A stretch of 11,492 nucleotides of DNA from an uncultured Muribaculaceae bacterium (GTDB lineage Bacteria; Bacteroidota; Bacteroidia; Bacteroidales; Muribaculaceae), in the NCBI GenBank assembly GCA_910579605.1, contig CAJTUG010000008.1, forward strand, positions 1 through 11,492, written 5' to 3'. The notes beneath the pieces were generated by a model that had not been told where the DNA came from, made no database searches, and saw only the letters and a list, made by a program, of their open reading frames with translations. Positions 1-7,424 of the stretch are shown piece by piece. The translations under genes were made by a program, and so were the position numbers. Numbering within the stretch: position 1 is the stretch's first letter; every line of letters starts with the position of its first letter.

Positions 1-1116
1 GCACGTCTGGACGCACTTGCCCAAGCTATGGGTCGGATAGAAAAAGCCTATGGCCGCGGAGCGGTCATGAAGATGGGCGATGAGGTGATAGAAGATATCG
101 AGGTCATCCCTTCGGGTTCCATTGGTCTTAACGCAGCTTTGGGTGTTGGTGGTTATCCTCGTGGCCGTATAATCGAGATATTTGGTCCGGAATCGTCTGG
201 TAAGACCACATTGGCTATCCATGCTATTGCTCAGGCGCAGAAGAACGGCGGTATCGCTGCAATCATAGATGCCGAGCATGCTTTTGACCGTTTTTATGCC
301 CAGAAGCTTGGGGTAGATGTCAACAACTTGTTGATATCGCAACCCGACAATGGCGAGCAGGCATTGGAAATTGCGGAGCAGTTGATTCGTTCGTCGGCTA
401 TAGATATCCTTGTGGTAGACTCAGTGGCTGCGTTGACACCCAAGAACGAGATAGAAGGCGAAATGGGCGACCGCAACATGGGCTTGCAGGCGCGATTGAT
501 GTCGCAAGCCATGCGCAAACTTACGGGAGCTATTTCCCGTACAAACACTACATGTATTTTCATAAACCAGTTGCGCGAAAAGATAGGTCAGATGTTTGGC
601 CCTTCCGAAACCACTACCGGCGGTAACGCTCTCAAGTTCTATGCTTCTGTGAGAATAGATATCCGCTCGCGTACCCAGATAAAAGACGGAGAAGATATTT
701 TAGGACGTCGTGCTTTTGTCAAAGTTGTCAAAAACAAAGTTGCGCCGCCATTCAAACGTGCTGAATTCGATATTCTGTTTGGCGAAGGCATTTCTCATGC
801 CGGAGAAATATTGGATTTAGGCGTTGAATACGATATCATCAAGAAAAGCGGTTCTTGGTTCAGCTACAACGGTGTCAAGATAGCCCAAGGCGATACTAAG
901 GCGAAGAAAGCGCTTGCAGATAATCCTGAACTTTGCGATGAGCTTGAAGCAGCCATTATGGAGGTTCTTAAAAGCAAAGACCGCTTCATGCGTCCTTCTC
1001 CGGCAGAAACAACTGTATCCGACGATGAAGAATCTCAAAAAACTGTCGCCATGGTAAACGATTACGATGAAGACGACGATCTTCCTGATGATTTCTCTAT
1101 AGAGGAAGACCTTTGA
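1..1116 (+). CDS. recA: RecA recombinase, 5' end cut by window
   Basis: RecA is the ATP-dependent DNA strand-exchange protein. It forms filaments on single-stranded DNA, drives homologous recombination and activates LexA-type SOS cleavage in the cytoplasm. The frame is open from base 1 (ARLDALAQA before the first ATG at 28), and those residues match the usual RecA N-terminal helix, so the true start lies upstream and ATG 28 is internal. Visible signatures, counted from base 1: Walker A GPESSGKT at about residues 62-69, a Walker B-like ILVVDSVAAL strand, loop 1 (EIEGEMGDRNMG) and the loop 2/filament region with FGPSETTTGGNALKFYASVR. The C-terminus is strongly acidic (DYDEDDDLPDDFSIEEDL), as is usual for RecA, where this tail moderates DNA binding. 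The gene ends in TGA 13 bases before a strong hairpin terminator. Upstream neighbours and the promoter are outside the window. Identification is essentially certain. Confidence 0.98.
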   Translation, partial: ARLDALAQAMGRIEKAYGRGAVMKMGDEVIEDIEVIPSGSIGLNAALGVGGYPRGRIIEIFGPESSGKTTLAIHAIAQAQKNGGIAAIIDAEHAFDRFYAQKLGVDVNNLLISQPDNGEQALEIAEQLIRSSAIDILVVDSVAALTPKNEIEGEMGDRNMGLQARLMSQAMRKLTGAISRTNTTCIFINQLREKIGQMFGPSETTTGGNALKFYASVRIDIRSRTQIKDGEDILGRRAFVKVVKNKVAPPFKRAEFDILFGEGISHAGEILDLGVEYDIIKKSGSWFSYNGVKIAQGDTKAKKALADNPELCDELEAAIMEVLKSKDRFMRPSPAETTVSDDEESQKTVAMVNDYDEDDDLPDDFSIEEDL

Positions 1117-1128
1117 TTTTTCTTTACC

Positions 1129-1183
1129 CAAACACAAAAACAGCCGCATTCCCAGGCATAGGATGCGGCTGTTTTTGTGTTTG
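1129..1183. terminator. Perfect 21-bp hairpin, probable bidirectional terminator
   Basis: Bases 1129-1149 are perfectly complementary to 1163-1183, with a 13-base loop. The inner stem is GC-rich (CAGCCGCAT / ATGCGGCTG). The outer stem carries an A-run on the left arm and a T-run (GTTTTTGTGTTT) on the right arm, so either strand would make a hairpin with a U-rich 3' side. It begins 13 bases after the recA stop and lies between two convergent genes, so it most likely ends recA transcription and also the minus-strand sigma-factor transcript, which would then have a 3' UTR of about 135-190 bases. Confidence 0.9.
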
Positions 1184-1317
1184 CAAGCTAAAAAGATTCT
1201 GTCAATAACCTATCAATAAACCAATAACAATCATTTATATAAACCCTTAGAACACAGTACCTCCCGGCACCCTTTATAGCTTGCTTATATTTTCAACATT
1301 TTGGCATTCTTCATTTT

Positions 1318-1821
1318 TTAGACATAGTCTGCGAAGCGTTCCTGCAATTTTTTGCGGGCAAAGAAGATACGGCTTTTCACTGTTCCGAGGGGAAGTTCCA
1401 TTTTCTCTGCAATTTCGTTGTATTTGTAACCGGCCACGTGCATTGAGAACGGGATGCGGTAGGCGTCTTCGAATTCGTTTATTGCAGCGGTGATTTCTTT
1501 TGCGCCATAAGATTCTTCGGGAGAATCTATACCTGAATCCTGGCTAAGGTTCAAGTGGTAGAGATTATCTGTGGTGTCTACCATTGTAGCGGTGCGCACG
1601 CCGCGGCGGTAGTTATTGATGAAGATATTGCGCATGATAGTGAAGACCCAACCTTTGAAATTAGTGTTTTCGGCGTATTTGTCTTGGTTGTCGAGAGCCT
1701 TCAAAGTAGTGTCTTGGAGGAGATCGTATGCGTCGTCGCGGTTGTTGGTGAGCATGAATGCGAAATTGAGCATGTTGCTCTGGAGAGCCATCAGATTAGC
1801 GGAAAAAGTTGAAGTTGCCAT
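1318..1821 (-). CDS. RpoE-like ECF sigma factor (sigma-70 family)
   Basis: This 167-residue protein is an extracytoplasmic-function sigma factor, which directs RNA polymerase core to a specific promoter set. Region 2 spans about residues 15-78, with DLLQDTTLKAL at 33-43 and the -10-binding helix FKGWVFTIMRNIFINNYRR at 55-73. A variable linker (about 79-106) follows, then region 4 (about 107-162) with the helix-turn-helix YNEIAEKMELPLGTVKSRIFFARKKLQE. Length is normal for ECF factors, and no extra domain or membrane segment is present. The start ATG (1819-1821) is preceded by an AT-rich leader without a Shine-Dalgarno site, as is usual in Bacteroidota. It is transcribed convergently to recA and divergently from lepA. 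No anti-sigma gene follows its stop, since recA's end lies there on the other strand, so it appears to be a solo factor. The regulon cannot be read from the sequence. Family assignment is very secure; which named factor it equals is not. Confidence 0.93.
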   Translation of the reverse strand: MATSTFSANLMALQSNMLNFAFMLTNNRDDAYDLLQDTTLKALDNQDKYAENTNFKGWVFTIMRNIFINNYRRGVRTATMVDTTDNLYHLNLSQDSGIDSPEESYGAKEITAAINEFEDAYRIPFSMHVAGYKYNEIAEKMELPLGTVKSRIFFARKKLQERFADYV

Positions 1822-1890
1822 AATGTGAATTTTTTATGTAGTTGAAATATTTTTTAGTTTGAATCGGATGTCTTTCGTTGTCCGACATTG

Positions 1891-1919
1891 CAAAGTTACT
1901 TACAAAACCGCCAAAACAA
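1891..1919 (-). promoter_or_regulatory. Bacteroides-type promoter candidate for the ECF sigma gene
   Basis: On the minus strand TAACTTTG (1891-1898) matches the Bacteroidota -7 box TAnnTTTG exactly. TTG (1917-1919) sits 18 bases upstream as a -33 element. The predicted start of transcription is near 1884, giving a leader of about 60 bases before the ATG at 1821. This is a motif match only; the spacer is one base shorter than the common 19-21. Confidence 0.55.
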
Positions 1920-2012
1920 GAAATTTAATGTTAACGAATGTAAAAATAAAAAATTTTGATAGAATAAATTTTGTAAATATTTGATATTCAAACAAATAAT
2001 AGTTTACAAAAA

Positions 2013-2048
2013 TGTTACACAGTTGTTACATAGTATGTATTTGTAACA
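2013..2048. repeat. TGTTACA/TGTAACA half-site cluster, possible operator
   Basis: TGTTACA occurs at 2013-2019 and again at 2024-2030, exactly 11 bases (one helical turn) apart. The inverted copy TGTAACA lies at 2042-2048. With flanking bases, TTGTTACA (2023-2030) and TGTAACAA (2042-2049) form a perfect 8-bp inverted repeat around 11 bases. A fourth core TGTAAC is at 2109-2114. The cluster lies about 120-150 bases from both promoter candidates, a reasonable place for a shared upstream regulator site. AT-rich background makes chance repetition possible. Confidence 0.4.
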
Positions 2049-2149
2049 AAAATGACTATTTTTTTGAGTGTTTCGTCGTCCTTTTGTTTGGGTATAGATT
2101 TGTGTTGATGTAACTTGGTGATTTGTAGAGTCAAGCTTTATGTTCATGT

Positions 2150-2180
2150 TTTGTAAAGTGGGGATTTTTGCGTAATTTTG
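2150..2180 (+). promoter_or_regulatory. Bacteroides-type promoter candidate for the lepA operon
   Basis: TTTG (2150-2153), a 19-base spacer and TAATTTTG (2173-2180) match the Bacteroidota primary-sigma consensus (TTTG, 19-21 bases, TAnnTTTG) at every defined position. Transcription would begin near 2187, only about 13 bases before the lepA ATG at 2200, giving a short leader with no Shine-Dalgarno site. No other equally good promoter was found before the end of the gene cluster at 11406. Confidence 0.65.
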
Positions 2181-2199
2181 TAGCATAATTTGCCCAAGT

Positions 2200-3987
2200 A
2201 TGAAAAATATCCGCAATTTCTGTATTATAGCACATATAGACCACGGCAAGTCTACCCTTGCCGACCGTTTACTTGAATATACCAACACCGTATCAGCCAA
2301 AGATATGGAAGCCCAGGTATTAGACGACATGGATCTTGAGCGCGAGCGAGGCATCACTATAAAAAGCCATGCCATCCAGATGGATTACTTGCTCGACGGC
2401 CAGAAATATACACTCAATCTAATAGACACTCCCGGACACGTAGACTTTTCTTATGAGGTATCTCGCAGTATAGCTGCATGCGAAGGCGCTCTTCTCATCG
2501 TAGATGCTTCTCAAGGAATCCAGGCACAGACAATATCTAATCTCTATATGGCCATAGACAATGACCTTGAGATAATACCTGTTCTCAATAAATGCGATCT
2601 TGATTCTGCCAATCCCGAAGAGGTAGAGGATCAGATAGTGGATTTACTTGGTTGTAAACACGAGGAAATAATCCGTGCCAGCGGCAAGACCGGGATGGGA
2701 GTGGAAGAAATATTGAAAGCGATTGTAGACAGGATTCCTGCTCCGGTAGGCGACCCCGATGCACCTCTTCAAGCACTTATATTTGATTCTGTGTTCAATC
2801 CATTCAGAGGCATCATAGCATATTTCAAAATAGAAAACGGCACGATACGCAAAAATGATTTTGTTAAATTCGTTGCTACCGGCAAGGAATATCATGCCGA
2901 TGAAATAGGCATTTTGCGTCTGGATATGGAACCTCGCCAAGAACTTTCTGCCGGCAATGTAGGATATATCATTTCGGGTATAAAGACAAGCAAGGAAGTT
3001 AAAGTGGGTGATACCATAACCCATGTAGATCGCCCGTGTTCACAGGCAATAGACGGTTTTGAAGAGGTTAAGCCTATGGTTTTTGCCGGCGTTTACCCGA
3101 TAGAAACAGAAGATTTCGAAAACCTGAGAACTTCATTGGAAAAATTACAGCTCAACGACGCTTCGCTCACTTTTTCTCCCGAGTCGTCGGCTGCTTTAGG
3201 TTTCGGTTTCCGTTGCGGTTTCCTCGGTTTGCTCCATATGGAGATTATACAGGAGCGCCTGGGACGCGAATTTGATATGGACGTGATAACTACCGTTCCA
3301 AATGTGAGCTACCGCGTCTACGATAAACGCGGCGAGATGGTAGAGGTTCATAATCCTTCGGGTTTGCCCGATCCTACACTCATAGATCATATAGAAGAAC
3401 CTTATATAAGGGCATCTATCATAACAACGGCCGAATTTATAGGTCCTATAATGACACTGTGTCTTGGCAAGCGAGGCGAACTTGTAAAACAAGAATATAT
3501 ATCGGGCAACCGTATGGAGCTTGTCTTCGACATGCCTTTGGGTGAAATAGTAATAGATTTCTATGATAAGCTTAAGAGTATTTCCAAAGGTTACGCTTCA
3601 TTTGATTACCACATACATTCTTTCCGTGAAAGCAAGCTCGTGAAACTCGACATACTTCTTAACGGCGAAAGTGTGGATGCTCTTTCCACTTTGACTCATG
3701 TGGACAATGCTGTGACTTTCGGGCGACGGATGTGCGAGAAACTAAAGGAACTTATCCCGAGACAACAATTTGATATAGCAATCCAAGCTGCGATAGGTGC
3801 CAAAATCATTGCCCGTGAAACCATTAAAGCCGTGAGGAAAGACGTGACGGCAAAATGCTACGGCGGTGATATCTCACGTAAACGTAAACTTTTGGAAAAA
3901 CAGAAAAAGGGAAAGAAGAGAATGAAACAGATAGGTTCTGTAGAAGTTCCGCAAAAAGCTTTCCTTGCTGTTTTGAAACTTGATTAA
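2200..3987 (+). CDS. lepA: Elongation factor 4 (LepA), ribosome back-translocating GTPase
   Basis: LepA/EF4 is a translational GTPase related to EF-G. It acts on the ribosome and is linked to elongation quality under stress and to 30S maturation. At 595 residues it is full length for the family. GTPase motifs: G1 AHIDHGKST (11-19), G2 RGIT (50-53), G3 DTPGHVD (76-82), G4 NKCD (130-133) and a G5-like ASGKTGMG near 160. EF-G-like domains II, III and V follow, including FRCGFLGLLHMEIIQERL. The LepA-specific C-terminal domain ends in CYGGDISRKRKLLEKQKKG and KKRMKQIGSVEVPQKAFLAV, which separates it from EF-G and TypA. The start ATG fits the N-terminus MKNIRNFCIIAHIDHGKST found throughout the family. 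It is the first gene after a good promoter candidate, and the next gene begins 21 bases after its stop, so it probably leads a long operon. Confidence 0.98.
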   Translation: MKNIRNFCIIAHIDHGKSTLADRLLEYTNTVSAKDMEAQVLDDMDLERERGITIKSHAIQMDYLLDGQKYTLNLIDTPGHVDFSYEVSRSIAACEGALLIVDASQGIQAQTISNLYMAIDNDLEIIPVLNKCDLDSANPEEVEDQIVDLLGCKHEEIIRASGKTGMGVEEILKAIVDRIPAPVGDPDAPLQALIFDSVFNPFRGIIAYFKIENGTIRKNDFVKFVATGKEYHADEIGILRLDMEPRQELSAGNVGYIISGIKTSKEVKVGDTITHVDRPCSQAIDGFEEVKPMVFAGVYPIETEDFENLRTSLEKLQLNDASLTFSPESSAALGFGFRCGFLGLLHMEIIQERLGREFDMDVITTVPNVSYRVYDKRGEMVEVHNPSGLPDPTLIDHIEEPYIRASIITTAEFIGPIMTLCLGKRGELVKQEYISGNRMELVFDMPLGEIVIDFYDKLKSISKGYASFDYHIHSFRESKLVKLDILLNGESVDALSTLTHVDNAVTFGRRMCEKLKELIPRQQFDIAIQAAIGAKIIARETIKAVRKDVTAKCYGGDISRKRKLLEKQKKGKKRMKQIGSVEVPQKAFLAVLKLD

Positions 3988-4008
3988 TCTCTCCTTTTCA
4001 CCAATAAG

Positions 4009-5487
4009 ATGAAGAATCTCTCTTTTGTTGCTTTGGCAGCGGCTGTTTTAATGCCAGCTAATGCATATGGCTTACAAATCAATACTACGGCAGGCGCCTT
4101 ACCAGGTTTGGTTAAGGATTCTGATGCAATAACGGAACTTACAATAACAGGTTCTGTAGATGCTTCCGATTTGTTTTTTATCGATGACAGACTCAAAAAT
4201 CTCAAGGTCTTAGATCTTTCTGGAGCTAAGATAGAGTCTTATTCCGGCGATAAGCTACGAGGCATATCTACTTTCCCGGCAAATTTTATACCAGTAGGAA
4301 CATTTGCCGGATCGTCTATCTCGGAAATTAAATTGCCGGTTACAGATGGTTTGTCTATAGGCGATATGGCATTTTCGGCTACTTTGGTAGAAAGTATTGT
4401 AATTCCAGGAAACGTTGTTTCTATAGGCATCGGTGCTTTCAGCAATTGCACTAAACTTAAAACATTAGATATTGCCGATACGGCTGTAGGGGCGTATGCT
4501 TTCAAAGGTTGCCGGGAGCTTACTGCCGTAAATTTCGGTGGGACGGCTCTTTCTGAGTCTATTTTTGCAGAATGTATTTCTTTGGAAGATTTCAATGCAC
4601 ATAATTCTATTTCGTTTATACCTGCAAAAGCGTTCCAAGGCTGTGTTTCTCTCAAGCATTTCGGTTTTTCCTCGGATGTGAGATATATAGGCGAATCGTC
4701 GTTCTACAATTCAGGTTTGGAATCTCTCCAAGTAGAGAATACGAGTTTAGACAGCATAGGACCGTGGGCTTTCGCCAATTCCTCTCTTGAGATAGTGCAG
4801 CTGCCTAATACCTTGAAGCACATAGGCGACGGAGCTTTTTTTGAGTGCTCCAAATTGCATAAATTCTATATCCCCGAATCGTGTACTTCTGTTGCCGACT
4901 ATGTTTTTAAAGACGTGAAGAATTCCGACACGATTTTAGTATTGCCCCAAGGAATTACTTCTGTGGGCAAATATGCTTTCAAAGGTATGAACGGAGTGAA
5001 CCATGTTACTTTTCCTCAGACGCTGTCTTATCTTGGTGACGGAGCTATGGAAAATATGGAAAACCTTTCGGAAATAGAAGCATCGGGTTTGTCGTCTGTT
5101 CCACGGCTCGGCAAAGATGTATGGGCAGGTATAGATCCGTCTAAAGTGAGGTTAAACGTTGATGAGAAATTGGAAGACGATTTCAAAGCAGCGCCTCAGT
5201 GGCAGGATTTTGATATTTATTCCGATTTGACAGGAGTGGAAGAAAACGTAGCTAAGAAAGAAAATACATTGCAGGCTCGTTTTAAAGACAATATTCTATC
5301 TGTCAGAACTTACGGGGAGAAACTCACCCGAATCGAAATTTTCAATCCTGCAGGCATGCTGCTTATGGCTGTCGGTGTACAGGGCGAAGAAGCTAACATT
5401 GATACGGAAGCTCTACAAGGGCATATGTTTATTGTGGTATGCCGCTTGGAAGGGTCTTCTGCTGCAACTCTTAAATTGCTCCGATAA
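4009..5487 (+). CDS. Secreted BspA-like leucine-rich-repeat (LRR_5) protein
   Basis: This 492-residue exported protein starts with a signal peptide (short basic start MKN, hydrophobic FVALAAAVLM, cleavage likely near ANA-YG, residues 18-21). No cysteine follows the cleavage site, so it is not an obvious lipoprotein. Residues about 100-365 are a run of BspA/TpLRR-type repeats (Pfam LRR_5) of about 23 residues, with recurring I-G-x-x-A-F, C-x-x-L and I-P/L-P positions (IGIGAFSNCTKL, IGDGAFFECSKL, VGKYAFKGMNGV). A linker (about 405-421) leads to a C-terminal beta-domain (about 422-492: NILSVRTYGEKLTRIEIFNPAGMLL, then DTEALQGHMFIVV and TLKLLR) that resembles type IX secretion sorting domains of Bacteroidota. 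BspA-family members are surface proteins, some binding host matrix; this one's ligand is unknown. Its stop overlaps the trmB start by one base, and it follows lepA by 21 bases, so it is likely co-transcribed with both. Confidence 0.88.
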   Translation: MKNLSFVALAAAVLMPANAYGLQINTTAGALPGLVKDSDAITELTITGSVDASDLFFIDDRLKNLKVLDLSGAKIESYSGDKLRGISTFPANFIPVGTFAGSSISEIKLPVTDGLSIGDMAFSATLVESIVIPGNVVSIGIGAFSNCTKLKTLDIADTAVGAYAFKGCRELTAVNFGGTALSESIFAECISLEDFNAHNSISFIPAKAFQGCVSLKHFGFSSDVRYIGESSFYNSGLESLQVENTSLDSIGPWAFANSSLEIVQLPNTLKHIGDGAFFECSKLHKFYIPESCTSVADYVFKDVKNSDTILVLPQGITSVGKYAFKGMNGVNHVTFPQTLSYLGDGAMENMENLSEIEASGLSSVPRLGKDVWAGIDPSKVRLNVDEKLEDDFKAAPQWQDFDIYSDLTGVEENVAKKENTLQARFKDNILSVRTYGEKLTRIEIFNPAGMLLMAVGVQGEEANIDTEALQGHMFIVVCRLEGSSAATLKLLR

Positions 5488-6269
5488 TGGGAAAAAACAA
5501 ACTAAAGAAATTTGCGGAAATGGAAACCATTCCTTTGGTTTTCCAATATCCTTTTGCCCGTTTAAAGCAAGAAACATTTCCGCTAAAAGCTTGTTGGAAT
5601 TCCGATTTTTTCCACAATCAAAACCCTATAATACTTGAATTGGGTTGCGGGAAAGGAGAATATTCAGTGGGCTTGGCAACAAGATTCCCCGATAAAAATT
5701 TCATAGGTTTCGACATCAAAGGTGCCCGTATGCATACCGGTGCTTGCCAGGCTCGCGACAATGATTTGGGCAATGTGGCATTTGTGAGGACATCTATAGA
5801 ATTGCTTGATAATTTTTTTTCTCCTGGTGAAGTAGACGAAATATGGATTACTTTCCCCGACCCTCAGATGAAGAAAGCCACAAAGCGCCTTACCGGTACA
5901 CGATTCATAGATCTGTATAGGCGTGTTTTGAAACCTGGCGGTATTATCCATCTCAAAACCGACAGTCCTTTTCTCTACCAATATACCCGAATGATGGCAA
6001 GGCACAACAATCTGGAAATAATATCAGATATATCCGATGTATATGCCCAAGAGGATCAAAATTCGGTTTTACGTACTATCCGTACTCACTACGAACAACA
6101 GTGGCTTGACCGTGGCTTGACGATAAAATACTTGTCGTTCCGTCCAGGCCAAGATACAATTTTATCGGAACCTCCGGAAGCAGAGGAACTGCAACCCGAT
6201 ACCTACCGCAGTTATTCGCGAGGATACATCCAGTGTCCTCAGTTATTAGACGACGAACAAGAAAACTAA
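5487..6269 (+). CDS. trmB: tRNA (guanine-N7-)-methyltransferase
   Basis: TrmB uses S-adenosylmethionine to methylate G46 in the variable loop of tRNAs, a cytoplasmic modification that stabilises tRNA folding. The 260-residue protein shows the SAM-binding motif ILELGCGKGEYS (49-60), FIGFDIKGAR (72-81) as the acidic second strand, and the family signature ITFPDPQMKKATKRLTGTRF (121-140), which is the bacterial TrmB FPDPxxKxxxxKRR region. LKPGGIIHLKTDS (148-160) follows, with the conserved TD. Length is near the usual 210-260, with an N-terminal extension of about 45 residues. ATG (5487-5489) overlaps the TAA of the preceding gene by one base (TAATG), supporting translational coupling. The next gene follows after 19 bases. 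A run of eight T at 5813-5820 lies inside the frame, which reads through normally. Confidence 0.95.
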   Translation: MGKNKLKKFAEMETIPLVFQYPFARLKQETFPLKACWNSDFFHNQNPIILELGCGKGEYSVGLATRFPDKNFIGFDIKGARMHTGACQARDNDLGNVAFVRTSIELLDNFFSPGEVDEIWITFPDPQMKKATKRLTGTRFIDLYRRVLKPGGIIHLKTDSPFLYQYTRMMARHNNLEIISDISDVYAQEDQNSVLRTIRTHYEQQWLDRGLTIKYLSFRPGQDTILSEPPEAEELQPDTYRSYSRGYIQCPQLLDDEQEN

Positions 6270-6288
6270 ATTGAAAAAAGTCCCTGAA

Positions 6289-7392
6289 ATGGAAACACTA
6301 TATCCAGCCCTCATAATAGATGCTCTTTCTACAGTGCGTTATCCCGGTTCCGGTAAAACAATAGTAGAACTCGGAATGGTGGAAGACGATATCCGTATCA
6401 ATGGCCGACATGTAGATTTTACTTTGCTTTTTGACAAAGATACAGACCCGTTTAAGGCGTCGTTGGTAAAATCGGCTCAGGCTGCTATAAAACTCGCGGC
6501 AGGAAAAGATGTGGATGTAGAAATCCGCACAGCTGCGCGACGTGTGGCTCCTGTGAAAGAAGAAAAGCCTGTTTTGCCCGGTGTTAAGAATATCATAGCC
6601 GTTTCGTCGGGCAAAGGAGGCGTGGGTAAAAGCACTGTGGCAGCCAATCTCGCTGTGGCCTTAGCTGCCGACGGCTATAGAGTAGGTCTTCTTGATGCGG
6701 ATATCTACGGTCCGTCGGTGCCTAAGATGTTCGGCCTTGAGAATGCCGAAATATATATGCATGAAGTAGACGGTAAAAACCTCATTATCCCTGCCGAGCG
6801 ATATGGTGTCAAAGTGTTGTCTATAGGTTTCCTCATAGATCCGGCCAGTGCGGCTGTATGGCGAGGGGCTATGGCTTCAAATGCCCTCAAGCAGCTTATA
6901 GAGCAGGCCGATTGGGGTGAACTTGACTATTTCCTCATAGATATGCCCCCCGGTACCAGCGATATTCATCTTACATTGGTACAAACCTTGGGTATTACCG
7001 GTGCAGTAGTGGTTACCACTCCTCAACAAGTGGCTTTGGCCGATGCACGTAAAGGTATTTCTATGTTCCGCGACTCGAAGATCAACGTTCCGGTTCTTGG
7101 CATAGTAGACAATATGGCATGGTTCACACCCGAGAAGCATCCCGACGAAAAATATTTCCTTTTCGGGTCGGAAGAAGATGTTGATGCTTTGGCTCAAGAA
7201 TTTGATGTACCAGTATTGGCCCGTATCCCATTGGTGGCAGCTGTGGGAGAACATTCCGATGCCGGCAAACCTATAGTTCTTGAACCTACTATGTCGGCTC
7301 AGGCATTCGTCCACCTTGCCCACGAGACAGTCGACGCCATAGACCGACGCAACGATAACCTTCCGCCTACCACAAAGGTTAAAGTGCATTGA
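6289..7392 (+). CDS. mrp: Mrp/ApbC/NBP35-family Fe-S cluster carrier ATPase
   Basis: Mrp proteins are cytoplasmic deviant-Walker P-loop ATPases that carry or transfer Fe-S clusters to apoproteins. From ATG 6289 the protein has 367 residues. Residues about 5-80 are a MIP18/DUF59-type domain (LIIDALSTVRYPGSGKTIVELGMV). The ATPase domain follows, with GKGGVGKST (108-116), LLDADIYGPSVPKM (134-147) and a Walker B-like LIDMPPGTSDIHLT. I chose ATG 6289 over the in-frame TTG at 6271, which would add MKKVPE, because homologues as I recall them begin close to MxLYPxLIxDALxTVRYPG. The C-terminal CxxC that holds the shared cluster in many Mrp/Nbp35 proteins is absent: the equivalent stretch reads NMAWFTPEKHPDEKYFLFG. 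From memory this is common in Bacteroidota Mrp. It lies in the lepA cluster, 32 bases before the TIR-Sel1 gene. Confidence 0.94.
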   Translation: METLYPALIIDALSTVRYPGSGKTIVELGMVEDDIRINGRHVDFTLLFDKDTDPFKASLVKSAQAAIKLAAGKDVDVEIRTAARRVAPVKEEKPVLPGVKNIIAVSSGKGGVGKSTVAANLAVALAADGYRVGLLDADIYGPSVPKMFGLENAEIYMHEVDGKNLIIPAERYGVKVLSIGFLIDPASAAVWRGAMASNALKQLIEQADWGELDYFLIDMPPGTSDIHLTLVQTLGITGAVVVTTPQQVALADARKGISMFRDSKINVPVLGIVDNMAWFTPEKHPDEKYFLFGSEEDVDALAQEFDVPVLARIPLVAAVGEHSDAGKPIVLEPTMSAQAFVHLAHETVDAIDRRNDNLPPTTKVKVH

Positions 7393-7424
7393 TATAGTAT
7401 TATAATGTCTTAGAATGTGATACC

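Larger units (their letters stand above)
1822..2199. other. Divergent AT-rich intergenic region
   Basis: This 378-base stretch separates the minus-strand sigma gene from plus-strand lepA. I see no credible coding region in it. It holds a promoter candidate for the sigma gene (1891-1919), a promoter candidate for lepA (2150-2180) and, between them, a cluster of TGTTACA/TGTAACA half-sites (2013-2048, plus one at 2109-2114). A further match to TAnnTTTG on the plus strand (2095-2102) lacks a correctly spaced upstream TTTG. Bases 1920-2060 are very AT-rich, which suits promoter and regulator-binding DNA. Confidence 0.7.

Noticed and set aside
28..30. ATG at 28 as the recA start
   Set aside because: The frame is open back to base 1 and the nine upstream codons match the conserved RecA N-terminal helix, so the true start is outside the window.
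2095..2102. TAGATTTG as a second lepA promoter
   Set aside because: It matches the -7 consensus, but the nearest TTTG elements are 9 and 28 bases upstream, outside the 19-21 spacing. The 2150-2180 candidate fits fully.
2004..2375. Minus-strand open frame spanning the lepA start
   Set aside because: It overlaps the conserved lepA GTPase codons in antisense and gives a low-complexity translation with no domain.
5813..5820. Run of eight T in trmB as a phase-variable or slippage site
   Set aside because: The frame is intact across the run, trmB is a housekeeping gene, and runs of this length are common in AT-rich coding DNA; nothing indicates a second product.
7401..7406. TATAAT just upstream of the TIR-Sel1 gene as a promoter
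   Set aside because: Bacteroidota use TAnnTTTG-type -7 boxes, and no matching -33 TTTG or TAnnTTTG is present in the 32-base gap, so an E. coli-like -10 match is weak evidence.
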